Notes under the pieces: generated by a model
Databases searched by the model: none
Seen by the model: only the letters and a program-made list of their open reading frames with translations
Told to the model about the DNA's origin: nothing
Part shown: positions 39,549 to 53,047 of the stretch, piece by piece
How positions within the stretch are numbered: position 1 is the first letter of the stretch
Layout of the letters: the number at the start of each line of letters is the position of its first letter
Made by a program: the position numbers and the translations under genes
DNA from: Absidia repens
Lineage: Eukaryota; Mucoromycota; Mucoromycetes; Mucorales; Cunninghamellaceae
DNA length: 64,000 bases
Direction: 5' to 3'
Assembly (NCBI GenBank): GCA_002105175.1
Contig: MCGE01000009.1
Span: forward strand, 496,001-560,000

Positions 39549-42500
39549 ATGCCAGGACCAGGCGGATATGATCCATATCAACAACAACCACCACAACAAC
39601 AACAGCAACCTCATCATTATGTAGATACAACAGGAAACAGTACTTCGATTGGTCGTCGACCTACTACCCTTGGTCGGGCACCTACTCGACGTATCATCGC
39701 TGGGGCTAACAACAATGTCAATAATGCGGGTCAAGATATTCAACGTGGCCGTACCTTGATTCGCCCTGATCGATACCAGGAACCAGCTCCTTTGATGACA
39801 GGTAAACCACAAACCAGTGGATCTGCATTTGAACCGTGGACGTTATTGTCTCGTATCGTGACTTTTGGGCGTTACCTCCTATTCTCAAGGCGTGTGGTTT
39901 GTCGGACAAGAGTATGCAACAGGCTTGGCGGGAAAAAATGACGCTGTGCTTTTTGATTGCATGTCTTGGTGGGTTTGTGGCCTTTATTACCATTGGTTTG
40001 TCTACCGTGCTGTGTCCACCGGGGGCGGCAAATAATAGGGAACACTTTGCTTCTTATAATGATACCGCCAGTGCTTGTAAGTTTAATTATAAAAAAAAAT
40101 AAATTCAAATTCAGACAAGGTATTTTTTTTTTTCGTTACTGACTTTTTTATTTTTTTTATCATCATCTTCTTCTTCATTTATCATCAGATGGACTTGTTG
40201 GTATTCAAGGATGGCAATTCAATATTTCAAACTACAAACCTTCAGGCAATGACAACTTTTTCAACCTTTTACCCGGCGAGGATGTCACCAACTACTTCGA
40301 ACACGGACAAAACATCGAAGCCTGTACCAATCCTAGTGATGCCACTGCCGCCTCATTTGCCGCGGTGACATTGGATCCTTGTACTGCTAGCGACTGTAGT
40401 ATTGGACCCATCAGCGAAAGCACATTCAAAAAAATCGGCGTCACCAATACAAATCGACAAGTAGGGTTTGATTGGGAACAAATGGCTAGCAGCAACTTGA
40501 CCAACTATTTCGTGGTGGACGGTAATGTGCTCAACATGGATCCTTATATGAAACATCATACTTCAGCATTGGCTGATGACGAACTGGATGGTGTGATTCG
40601 AACGGTGCTCAATCAAACCTTTGCAGCGGGAGGTCGCGATGCCACCAAGTTATTTTACCGCACGTCCCCTCTTCAAGCATCTATTCCTTGTTTGGTGGCG
40701 AAGTACAAAGCCGGGTCGATTGATAAGGATACAACGGGTTGTTTCATGGCTAGGATCATTCTATACTGCTCGCTTTTGGTGGTGGTGTCCTTGGTCTTGG
40801 CACGTTTCTTGATGGCTCTGATCTTCTCATGGTTCTTATCCCGTAAATTGTCAGCAACGCCTCCTGATGTGAATTCTCCTTTATACAATAATGGTGCCAT
40901 GGCTGGTGGTGCAGCAGGCGCGGGTGCTATTGCCGCAGGTGCAGCCGCTGGTCGAGGTGGTAAAATGTTCCCCAATCAACAATCCATGGAAATGGCTGAT
41001 ATCAACACACCTCTCACTGGCGACAACAATGCAGCCCTCAATACACGAATGCAAATTGGAAACGACTTGTACACGATTATGCTGATTACTTGTTATTCGG
41101 AAAACACGGAAGGGATTCGTGCTACCGTGGAATCTCTCTCGTCCACTCTCTATCCTGATGACCGCAAACTCTTGTTCTTGGTAGCCGACGGTATTATTAC
41201 TGGTCACGGTGAAACCATGTCAACCCCGGATATGTGTTTGGAACTGATCACCTTTGACAGCCCTGAAATGAAAAACCCCGAAGCTCAAGCTTATCTTGCT
41301 GTGGCCATTGGTGCAAAACAATATAACATGGCAAAGGTGTATGCTGGGCATTATGGTAAGTGGGAGTGGTATCTATACACAGCATGGGAACAGTTTACTA
41401 ATGAATGAAACTTTTTATATGATTAGTTTGTAAGGGCCATAAGGTACCTATGATTTTGATTGTGAAATGTGGTGGACCTGCCGAACAAGGAAAACCCAAA
41501 CCTGGTAATCGTGGTAAACGGGACTCCCAGCTTATTTTGATGAACTTTTTCAGCCGTGTGACCTACAATGACCGTATGACGCCCTTGGACTATGAACTGT
41601 TCCAGAAAATCAAATATATTACTGGTGTTACTCCTGATCTCTTTGAAGTGGTGCTCATGGTAAGATATTATATAGCTTTATAAAAAGGAAGAAGACATTG
41701 ACCGATTTTATTGTGTTTTACTATTAATTAGGTGGATGCTGATACAAAGGTCTACGAGACATCTCTGCGGGTTCTTGTTAACTGTATGGTGAATGACAAT
41801 TTGATTATGGGTTTGTGTGGTGAAACCAAGATTGCTAACAAGCGTGACTCATGGGTGACGGCCATTCAAGTGTACGAATACTTCATTTCCCATCATATGG
41901 CGAAAGGATTTGAAGCTGTGTTTGGTGGTGTGACCTGTCTTCCCGGTTGTTTCTCCATGTACCGTCTCAAGGCTCGTAAAGGTGATGGTGACTGGATTCC
42001 TATCATTACAAAACCTGAAATTGTCCAAGAATACTCTTCCAATACGATTGATACCCTTCACCAAAAGAATCTCTTGCTGCTTGGGGAAGATCGTTTCTTG
42101 ACTACTCTCATGTTGCGTAATTTCCCCTTCCGAAAAATGGTGTTTACTCCTCTCGCTGTATGTGACAACCCGTCTTGATGATGCATGCTGATTAGAAAAA
42201 TGAACTCATTGTATATTCTTTTTTGTTATATATCTATAGATCTGTAAAACAATTGTTCCCGATGAATTCAAAGTGCTTTTATCTCAACGTCGTCGCTGGA
42301 TTAACTCTACTATTCACAATCTCTTTGAACTGGTACTGGTGCGTAATCTCTGTGGTACATTCTGTTTCTCTATGCAATTTGTAGTGCTGATGGATCTGAT
42401 TGGTACATTGACGCTTCCTGTGGCTATTGTGTTGACGGTGGTGCTGATTGCCAACATGGCGCAAACGCAAATCACTGATTTCTCTACCGCTGTGCCTCTC

Positions 42501-43120
42501 ATTTTGCTGATTATTGTGTTATTCTCACCTGCGTTTTTGATTCTGATCACCACACGCAAATGGGTGTATTTGATGTGGATGGGTGTCTATCTGATCGCTC
42601 TTCCGGTCTGGAATTTCGTGCTCCCAGTCTACTCATTCTGGCATTTTGATGACTTCTCCTGGGGTGAAACAAGAAAGGTTGAAGGTGAAACGAAAGGTGA
42701 CGATCATTCCAAGGCTGAAGGTCAATTCGATCCATCCAAGATTCCATTGAAACGATGGGAAGATTATGAACGCAAACGCATCCGAACCAACAAACGCCGT
42801 GAACGCAAGGAACGACAAATTCGGGAAATGGGCGGTCAATTCAACAGTGCCAATCGACTTGATCATGACGATGCTCAATCAGATATCTCTGGTGCGAACA
42901 GTGCCGGTGGTGGTGGACCAATGCATTACTTTGATCCCACCAAGGAAGCACCTGTCAAATCAGGCTCTGGTTATTATCCTACTTTCACTCCTCAAATGTC
43001 GCCTTCGCCATCACCAAATCCCCACCTCCCCAACAGCAGCAATGGCAACAACCTCCTCCCTCTCATCAACCTCAATTCATGGGGCCTGGCCAATACATGG
43101 GCACAATTCCTCGTCGTTAA
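39549..43120 (+). CDS. Chitin synthase, class IV (Chs3-like), with two apparent one-base frameshifts
   Basis: Exons 39549-40076, 40189-41355, 41427-41659, 41732-42157 and 42240-43120. The N-terminus is poly-Q/Pro. A segment [21 protein letters not shown] starts the membrane part, followed by a luminal region, a helix pair and the catalytic glycosyltransferase domain: [40 protein letters not shown] and QRRRW. Multi-helix C-terminal membrane segments follow. The product polymerises UDP-GlcNAc into chitin at the plasma membrane. Two breaks are visible. At 39863-39869 the frame of ...LSRIVTF changes to [11 protein letters not shown], one base short in TTTTGGG. Near 43015-43024 the frame leaves a Gln/Pro-rich tail ending QYMGTIPRR at 43120; one more C in the CCCC run would keep it. 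Without that change the frame continues to 43157. Either assembly errors or a real lesion. Confidence 0.9.
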
Positions 43121-43462
43121 TAGAATTTTTATCTCCCCCCCACTTCCCTTCCCATAGGATAGATCATACTCCCAACACACATATATACTTTTTGTTGTAT
43201 TTTTTTTCTTTTTAGTTTTACTCTTATTATCATTCGAGCATACCCTCTTACTTCTCACATCACACTTATTTTATCTTAGTTAGCTCCCTTATATACATCT
43301 TATTTAAATAAACAAAAATAAAACTTGTGTCTTTTTTTTTTTTACTAGATATCGAAGTAGCCATGTTTGAATTTTTTTTTATTTCTATTTGATGATTTCT
43401 ATTTCTATGTCGTGGTGTAGTTCTGCAGGGACGCAATACTTTAAATTCACTTTCCATTTCCC

Positions 43463-43494
<32 letters not shown>

Positions 43495-43829
43495 GTTGGA
43501 TGCTAAGAGGAAGGCTATTGAAGTGTGGTATTTGATGAAATTAGAACCCCATAAATAAGCTAGAAAGTAGGGTAAAATAATACTCTATTGCGAAGGGTAC
43601 ACACAGAGTGTGGCATATATTTATTCATAGAGACTCATTCATATAATCGGTCTGGCAGGAATATGAATATCTTTGATAATAAGTGGTCTATGTCTGCCAC
43701 CAGTTCCTGAGACTGTCGGAGGAGGGAAAGAATCGGAACGTGAGAATTTGCGAACAAGTACTTGGTAGGGCACTCAGAAAACAGCTACTATATCGACATT
43801 GTTCACCATAAGATGAGTCAGAGAATGGT
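43121..43829. other. Chitin synthase 3' flank and spacer
   Basis: AAATAAACAAAAATAAAAC at about 43306 is a plausible 3'-end signal. A 29-base A run lies at about 43463-43491. No gene seen. Confidence 0.45.
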
Positions 43830-44880
43830 TACTAAAAAAATATATTTCATCGAAGCGTATTGGTGGATACTGAAACTAAAGACGACGGGTTCAAGGTAAT
43901 AAGGGATTGAATGGAAAGATCTATTTTGAGAAAGCATGAGGTAGGCTAATGTGAGCTTGGAAGAATGAGCAACAATAATTTCAAAGGGCAACTGTAGAAT
44001 AGTAGCTAGTATACTGTACAAGGCATGAGAATGAAACATAGTAAGTCAATGCTAATCTAAAAACAATGATGATAATGGCGATCTCTCGTACAAGACAAGA
44101 TAAACTAATGAGACGTTTTTTCATTGAAACCAGTAAAAAGAAAAATATTTTATTCAGTTGTAGTTACAAACTATGGATAAACTAATACTAAACTAAGCTA
44201 TAATGAAAGCTCGAACAAGCCAACTGTTGAGTTGTCCTAAACCCTGAATTTAAAATGAAAGGGTTTCTCCAACCATCTTGTAATCCCTCAGCTGAAAACG
44301 CTTCTAAACTAGACCTAACACTAATCTAAGTCCACCATCACCCCATAGGACCTCATTTGTGAAGAATTAAAGAAGGGAAAAAAGAAGAAAAAAGAAAGAG
44401 AGCGAAAAAATAAAAAATGGGGAGGAGCACCCAAAATAAAAAATTTCACGTGGGCGGGATGTGAAATGTTTTTTTTTTTTTTTTGGTGGACACAAAAACG
44501 GAACCTTACGTTTTTTCAACAATCAGCACCATAAAGCATCATAAACGTAGGGGTTCTCTTTGCATGGCAATAGCTAACGGTATTCAACAGTGACAGAATG
44601 GTTGTTCTCTTTTATTGATGACATTGGGATTGAGGTAGATCAATTTAGCCTAGCTTCGTTTACCTCTTCATTGTGGCTAGCTTATCATACCTTCTACGAT
44701 TGGACTGATTTATCATTCATTTTGTTTATTCCATAACAAGATACAACACCCATCTACCCCTAATCACTTTACATTTATATATGTGTTATATTATATTCCA
44801 TAGATTAGATTAGTTTAGTTGTTATAGTTTATATTCAAGCATAAATAAAATATGTCTTTTATTTTTGCATTTATATCGTC
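43830..44880 (-). repeat. Dispersed repeat family, copy E (long form)
   Basis: Minus-orientation copy. The box near 44442-44467 reads TTTCACATCCCGCCCACGTG on the minus strand. The core at 44215-44335 (plus strand: GAAAGGGTTTCTCCAACCAT, TAATCCCTCAGCTGAA, CTAACACTAATCTAAGTCCA) is followed by the usual modules to about 43830. Beyond the box, 44520-44880 is similar to the region beyond copy F (GGTAGATCAATTTAGCCTAG, TAGTTGTTATAGTTTATATT, ending ATAAATAAAATATGTC). The right end resembles the core's own AATAAAATATGTC end in opposite orientation, so the unit may have inverted ends. Confidence 0.8.
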
Positions 44881-45525
44881 ATTTATACGTTTAGTACGTC
44901 TTCTTGAATGTGTATATTCGCACTGTACAGTGCAGTACTTGTTCCTGTAGAAATAAAAGGCTGATATGTATTTGAAAAACAAGGACTACGTATGCGGCGT
45001 ATCCGATCAACTGTTGGTCTCAGGGCTCCAACTACATCCTATAATACGATTCTAAATGTAGGCGTGAGATGCATTTCTTGAATGGTTTTAAGAAATGACC
45101 GCGGCGGCCACAAGAATAAAGGAAAGTGAAGGACACATAAAAATAAACTAAAAAGTGATAAGCACATGAAAATACGATGATTGATGCTCACGCACTGGAA
45201 GTTATTTAGCCTACCATCAGATCATTCTTTGCAGTCGTATGTGGCTGTGAAAATGTTAGACTGGATCTACCACATTATTTTTTATGATACATATGTTTAT
45301 ATATTATTTGTCTGATGAGAAATAATATGATGAGGACGATGGATCGATCATGGTAATGAATTTGATTGTGGCTTAATTTTCAGTGTGCAAATTCATGCTG
45401 GGCAAATGAATGAAAACAGTGGGCAAAAACCCGTGCGTGCATATAATTTTAACACCCGTTCTTTTTTTTTTTGGAAGTCACCTACCTTTCTTCTTCTCAT
45501 TTCTTTGCTTCCCTCAGTTCCTTCT
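44881..45525. other. Spacer and promoter of the PSP/zinc-knuckle gene
   Basis: No gene. A pyrimidine-rich stretch (about 45459-45520) immediately precedes the start codon at 45526. Confidence 0.45.
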
Positions 45526-47635
45526 ATGACATCATCAGAGACCAGGAGACAAGAGGCATTGGATATTGTGTACTCTGCTCTTTCCAATCCTGATGCATCT
45601 GGTAATCGATTCCTCTCACAACTCATGAACAATGCCAAGGATGGGTATTTTAGCCTCAACCTCTTAAAAGGACTTGTGACAGAACTCAAGGATTATCCAC
45701 TCGCTTATCTTCAACATTGTATCAGCTATCAACAAAGACACCATCCTAATCAAAGTCAACTAGAACTTGGCCATGATGAATCACAAGTACGCATCTCAAG
45801 ACGAGACGGCAACATAACGCCGGTCACTGAACCAGAAACCGATCCCTTTGGGTTTTTAATCAAGCACTCCTCATCAACGACAACAGAAGAGACAGGCGAA
45901 AAACGACCAAGCTCACCAGCAACGGAACTATCAACGACATCAGCATCATCAGCTTCGGAAATACACCCTCCTCTCCCGAAAAAGCAACGACGATCTTCGG
46001 GAACCTATTTTACACCCTACCGACCATCTTTCAACTTCACAGCACTGGCGGAAGACGAAGGGTCCCTGGATCTTTTACCAGTCTTTTATGCCGATGGGAA
46101 ATTCTTTCAAGATGACTCTTTTTTCAACGCGTCGAAGGCCGAAAAAGCAACCAAGACGATACCTTTTTACAACAAATTGGAAGCACTTCCTATTGGCATG
46201 GATCAAGTGAAAGATGTTCAGACTGGGTAAGAATATCATATAATGCTACATGAAAAAAAGGGCTGTTTGATTTACGTATTTCATACTATATAGATCGCTT
46301 ATCAAGGAAAAGACGTGTTGGAACTGTGGCTCACCGGGTCATGAAATACCTAAATGTCCTATACCTATCGATCGACAACGAGTGGAAACCAATCGTGCAA
46401 TACATTCAACCAACAATGGATTTTCTGGAGGCGGAAGGTATTACGAAGAATTAGTATACAAGGATCGTGTCTCTGGCCTGGAACCTGGAAGATTATCGGC
46501 ACATTTACGGGATGCCCTTGGGATGTACAACTATGAAGATGATCCTCCTTACTACCGGGCTATGAGGAAGCATGGATACCCGCCTGGGTATACTGGCACT
46601 TACGCTGATCAAGGTAAAAACGAATGAGGAACGGAGTTGTGGGGTAGAGTATACATTTTTAGAACGAAGTTAACCATTTTTTTATTGTTTTTATTTGAAG
46701 AGCGTGTGATGAAACTTGTATCTGGCAATCAACTTGATGAAGATGTACCTGACCTGAAAATATTCGACCTCGATTGCGATGGAGAGGATGGTGACAAGGA
46801 TAAATCTGCAGAACAAGATCAAAACGGTACAGAAGCACCTCAAGAACGAGTCCGCATGGTAACTTACCCAGGATTGTATCGCACTCAGGAAATGACAGGC
46901 TATGTTCACCAAACTTCGAATGACCAACAGGCCTCTCGTCATCAAACACCGTACGTCCGGCAGGGTTCGAATCATCGACAAAAACCGTATCATCAACAGC
47001 AACAACAATACTACCAACAGACCTCTTATCAACAACAGCAGCAGCAACACCACGGGCAGCATCAGCATCAACACCAATCATTCTCGCCGTATTCTCAGCA
47101 TCATCTCGAATCATCACCATCAAATTATTATCACCAACCTTATTATACTCCATACGACTATCACGGATATCAACAGACATATCATCAATTTGATCCCGCC
47201 TCTGCATACTACTACAATGAACAGCAAATTCCACCATATGGGGTATACAATAACCAAATTCCCCCTCCACCTATTCCATCACAAGGCAGTATAGATTATA
47301 TTCTTCCTCCTCCTACTCCATCACACGATATAGACGATGACATCCCTCCTCCACCGCCTTTACACAATATAGATGATGACATTCCTCCGCCGCCGCCTCC
47401 GCTCAATATAGACGATGACATTCCGCCTCCACCGCCTTCACACAATATAGATAATGGCATTCCCCCTCCACCACCTTCGCATAATGTAGACGGTGACATT
47501 CCGCCTCCACCACCTTCAAACAATATGGATGATGGCATTCCCCCTCCACCACCTTCGCATAATGTAGACGGTGACATTCCCCCGCCACCAGCTTCACACA
47601 CGATACATGATGTCATTCCCCCTCCACCACCTTAG
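45526..47635 (+). CDS. ZCCHC8-like PSP-domain zinc-knuckle protein with proline-repeat tail
   Basis: Exons 45526-46226, 46294-46613 and 46701-47635 give 651 residues. The ATG at 45526 was chosen because the earlier in-frame ATG (45385) lies beyond a promoter-like pyrimidine tract. The N-terminus contains a helical stretch (ASGNRFLSQLMNNAKDGYFS ...). Exon 2 encodes a CCHC knuckle, CWNCGSPGHEIPKC, then a PSP domain (SGLEPGRLSAHLRDALGM ... MRKHGYPPGY). This pair defines ZCCHC8/SF3B2-type proteins; ZCCHC8 scaffolds the nuclear exosome targeting complex with Mtr4. The C-terminus is Gln/His/Tyr-rich and then an array of about nine IPPPPPSHNIDDD-like repeats. Assignment to ZCCHC8 rather than another PSP protein is by domain pair only. 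Confidence 0.88.
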
Positions 47636-47730
47636 CATAGTGTAGACGATGATATTCCTCTCCCTCATCATCAACATAGAATAGCGCATGATACCCCATC
47701 CCCTCCTCTATTATTTTCTATCCATTGATG
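47306..47730 (+). repeat. Tandem proline-repeat coding array running past the stop codon
   Basis: Units of 42-45 bases encode variants of DDDIPPPPPSHNI (9 or so in frame to 47632). The stop TAG at 47633-47635 sits exactly where other units have TCG or TCA (Ser). The repeat pattern continues in the same frame after it (CATAGTGTAGACGATGATAT, then CTCCCTCATCATC) until a TGA near 47727. One C-to-A change in a Ser codon would explain the present stop. Confidence 0.8.
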
Positions 47731-47795
47731 ATATTTGTACAAATAAAAAACATATTTGATTTTGCCCCACCATTTTCGCCTCATATAGTATAGTA

Positions 47796-49175
47796 CAGTG
47801 TAGTTAGGGCCAAAAAAAATGCAACACCTTTGAAAGTCCGTTGGAGAATTAATAAAACTTAGCCACTGAAAAGTGACTCCCCTCATAGCCCTCGCGATTA
47901 TAATTACCTGTTTACTTCTTACAACTACGGCCTTAAAACTGAACAAAAAGCACAAGCGATCGCGTATCGAAAAACTGGAATGACGCTGCAGGAAATCGCT
48001 AATAAATTGCATTTCAATCGCTCGACTATCTGCCGCACAATCAAGGCTTATGAGAGGACTGGCTCGTTTGAAAGGAAAAAAGGTTCAGGGCGAAAAAAAA
48101 AAATACTTTCGGCGCGTAACGTCCGTCAACTGAAGAGGCTCGTCTACCAACAACGCCGTGGAAGGCTTATTGACTTCCAACGTCAAATGGCGGTCAAAGT
48201 GTCAATTCGGACTCTGCAACGTACGTTGCACGCTAACGGCTTCCACTCCAGAGTTGCAAAGAAAAAGCCTTATCTTATGCCTAGACATATCAAGGAAAGG
48301 AAGAATTTCGCCCTGCGACACAAAAATTGGACGAAAGAAGACTGGAGGAAGGCTTTGTGGACGGATGAATCGAGCTTCGAAAAAGAGGCAAATACTCTCG
48401 ACGTCATCTTTGTTGGAGAAGATCCTTCGAACGGCATTATTTAAGTTGTCAGGCACCAACTTTCAAGAGTAATAGGATTTCGGTGATGGTTTGGGGTGGA
48501 ATCATGTATTGGCAAGAAAACTGGATTGGCCATATTCAGGAAGCAAGCGCGGAAAAGTCGGATCACCGCAGAAGATTATGTAGATCAAGTCTACGAAGGT
48601 CCCCTGTCTCGTTTTTTGGACAACAATGATGATATTGCAGAAGACTGGGTACTGATGGAAGATGGGGCGCCAACCCATAGAAGCAATGCGCCAAAGCTCT
48701 GGAGACAGGACAATGGGATCACTAGGATCGTATGGCCGGCGCAGTCGCCCGATCTCAATCCCATCGAGAATCTTTGGTATAAGCTAAAGGTTAAAGTCCA
48801 GAATGCAACCTATGCTGGAATGCCGTCAGATAGGTTTGAAAGGGTAATCACTGATTGCTGGAATTCCATTACAGCTGATGATTTTAATCATCTTATTGAT
48901 TCTATGCCTGAAAGGATCTAGGCGGTGATCGAAGCAGGTGGTAAAAGCACACGATGGTGATTAGCATATATCTATTTTATTTTTTAATAAAAATATCCTT
49001 ATATTACATCAATAAAAAGCTTATCAACTTCACTTTTTGAAAATCAATATGATCTTTGCTAGATTTTGCTATGTTTAGAGAAATTACCATTTTTTAAAAA
49101 AAACAAGTCTTTTTTTTTTAAAAAAAAAAAAAGGCGGAATTTTAATTTGTTGTCTTTTTTTTTGTCGCCCTACTG
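47796..49175 (+). mobile_element. Tc1/mariner-family DNA transposon, 1380 bp, inactive
   Basis: The left end CAGTGTAGTTAGGGCC (47796) and the reverse complement of the right end CAGTAGGGCGAC (to 49175) share CAGT..GGGC followed by an A8-A9 run. Both are flanked by TA (47794-47795 and 49176-49177), the Tc1 target duplication. Tc1 itself begins CAGTGCTGGCCAAAAAG, so the ends look canonical but imperfect. The element carries a decayed transposase and lies in the 3' region of the PSP gene. Confidence 0.85.
47980..48921 (+). pseudogene. Tc1-type transposase, frame broken twice
   Basis: The N-terminal helix-turn-helix pair (MTLQEIANKLHFNRSTICRT and the Arg/Lys-rich linker) and a second HTH (RTLQRTLHANGF) are followed by the first catalytic Asp in LWTDESSFE (about 48355-48381). 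The frame then shifts: the next part (VMVWGG at about 48484) is in another frame. It shifts again near 48545-48555 to a third segment with MEDGAPTHRS and PAQSPDLNPIENLW, which hold the second Asp and the Glu of the DDE triad. The open frame extends upstream of 47980 (to about 47880) without an ATG. Fragments are complete enough to name the family; the gene cannot make one protein. Confidence 0.88.
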
Positions 49176-49454
49176 TACAGTACAGTATGGTAGATAATCT
49201 TTTTTACAACCCTATCTTCAAATAGTATAGCGAATGATACCCCTTTCCTCCCACATCGAATAGTATAGACAATGAATGCCCCCGCCATTCACTACCTATT
49301 GATGACTATTTGTATAACAAAGATGATGTTTTTTTACTCAAAAAATAAAGGCATATATATATATATATATATATATATAGTCAAACAATGTGATATGTGA
49401 TTTTTATTTATCGTATGGTAATAGTAATGTATATATTCAAAGAATAACTATAAT
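49176..49454. repeat. Second copy of the PSP gene 3' tail, plus TA microsatellite
   Basis: 49215-49325 (ATAGCGAATGATACCCC, CTATTGATGACTATTTGT) resembles 47672-47745 (ATAGCGCATGATACCCC, CCATTGATGATATTTGT). These lie on opposite sides of the transposon, so the 3' end region seems duplicated around it. A (TA)n run lies at about 49355-49379. The minus-strand delta-subunit gene ends right after. Confidence 0.65.
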
Positions 49455-50225
49455 CTACTTGGACAAAGCGGTTTGAAGAGCTTCATACACATCAACTTCG
49501 ACCTTGGCAGCAGCCTTTTCAGCTTCAGAACCAGAACCAGCAGCAACACTTTGGGCTTCAGCAAGAGCAGATTGGACACGTTCGAGAGAGAAGTCTTCAA
49601 GGGGAGAGGCTTCCACAGCATTGATGTTGAGAGTGGAATCAGGGTTGATGGCAGCGAAACCACCGGACACTATCCAAATAAATAAAATAAAAAAAAGGAC
49701 GAACGAGCTCGATTAATACATGGACCCTGCCATCCACTCTTTATTTTTCTCCATTGTTTGCTTACCGAAGAACTTCTTGGTGACTTCAGCGGATTCAACG
49801 ACTTCAATGACACCGGGGTTCAATTGTTCAATGGTAGGGACGTGGTTAGCGAGAATACCCATATCACCAGAGGTGGCAGCCAAATTGACTTGTTGCACAT
49901 CTTGAGACTTGTAGATGCTCTAAAGAAAACAATTACAGAGAAAAAAAGATGAGTGCCGTTGCCTTTTATATATATATATTGATATATGGCTTCCGCTGTG
50001 GGTTATTGTGAATTACTTGGTGAGGCAAAACAAAGGTCAAACGAAGCTTGTCAGTAGTAGCGGGAGCTTCGGTGGCATAGAAACGAGCTTATAACAATAG
50101 CATTATCAAACAGAAGAATGGAGTAGGATTAGTACAAGTTTGAATGTATTTTAAGGTTTTTATTGTATCATACCTAAACGAGCAGGCTTGACAAAAGCAC
50201 GGGCAGATCGAGTGAAGGCGTTCAT
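49455..50225 (-). CDS. ATP16: Mitochondrial F1-ATP synthase subunit delta
   Basis: Exons 50174-50225, 50017-50087, 49766-49919 and 49455-49669 give 163 residues. A short Arg/Ala/Ser-rich presequence (MNAFTRSARAFVKPARLARF) precedes the mature protein. The ATP-DE N-terminal beta-sandwich is recognisable: LRLTFVLPHQSIYK, VNLAATSGDMGILANHVPTI, LNPGVIEVV. The C-terminal helical hairpin follows (SLERVQSALAEAQ ...). In yeast this subunit (Atp16) forms the central stalk foot with gamma and epsilon and couples c-ring rotation to F1. It is encoded divergently from the beta subunit. Confidence 0.94.
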
Positions 50226-50796
50226 GGTTGATTCGTATTTTTGTGTGGAAAAAAAAAAGAAATAGTTGAAGGCAATGTTTTGTTTTTATTTTGGCAGGCG
50301 GGCAGGGCAAGCGGAGCTTCAAACGATTTTTTTTGTTTTCGTTTGTTGGCCAGAAAAATAAGGGGAGGGGGAGAATTCTTTTTATTTCATACAACGACTA
50401 CCAGAAAGAGAACAAGTCACGCACTAAAGAAGGGTCAAGCTTCGACGTCAGCATTGGCTCTTTTTATCAAGGTGATCATTTTACTTGTTTAATTTTAATA
50501 GTATGTCTTAAATCACTTCTCCATATTGATATTCAGTGCATTTCATTCAATTTTTTTTTAGCACATATTGTCATCATAAATAACTGTACACTTTTTCATT
50601 TGTGTGGTGAGCGCGAAATACCCCTGGTTCATTTGGGGTAGCTTCCCAAGTGTAAAAAAAAAAAAAGATTTTTTGAGACCCGACTGGTGGAAAAAAATTT
50701 TGGAGTCACCGCCAAATAAACAACGTTATTTTTTTGTTTTCTTTTTTTCTTTTTACTCTACTCCCTTTTTTTTTTTAATTTACCCTTCTCTTCGAC
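50226..50796. promoter_or_regulatory. Shared upstream region of ATP16 and ATP2
   Basis: 571 bases between two divergent F1-ATPase genes. Pyrimidine tracts precede each start on its own strand (ATP16: T/C run at 50240-50270 read on the minus strand; ATP2: 50724-50790). CTTGCCCTGCCCGCCTGCC on the minus strand at about 50296-50313 contains the CCCGCC box common here. Shared control is inferred from the arrangement. Confidence 0.6.
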
Positions 50797-52573
<1,777 letters not shown>

Positions 52574-53047
52574 ATTAGTAGTTATTTTTATTTGTTTTTG
52601 AATCTCTCTTTTATGCTCCCCCATTCTTCATCTGTTTTTTTATTCTTTGAATTGAAATTACAAAAAAAAAATAGTCATTTATAGTCTTTTGTCATAAACT
52701 TTTTAAATAAAAAAAAAGAAACCATATTAAAACTATTTGTCCACATTGTTTTTATTGTTGGGGATTGGGACTACAGTATATTGGGGCAAGGGTATCAATG
52801 GTTAGAAGGGATTTATGTCGCTAGGAAAAAAAGATGAGCGGTAACACTATCAAGCTGGGAAGTCAGTATTATCTAGATACCACCATGATTATTATATATA
52901 TATATATATATATATATCCACACATACACAGACATACAGTAATAGATGATATTTCAAGCAAATTTTTATTTGATTTACATAAACGATATAAATAAGACAA
53001 AACAACAAAAATATGAATAATAACTAAAACACAATCTAACGACTAAA
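52574..53047. other. Spacer with AT microsatellite
   Basis: ATP2 3' flank with AAATAAAAAAAAAGAAACC at about 52704. An (AT)n run lies at about 52893-52918. No gene. Confidence 0.5.

Noticed and set aside
46965..46985. GGGTTCGAATCATCG resembling a tRNA T-loop
   Set aside because: It lies inside the coding exon of the PSP gene and no cloverleaf can be folded around it.
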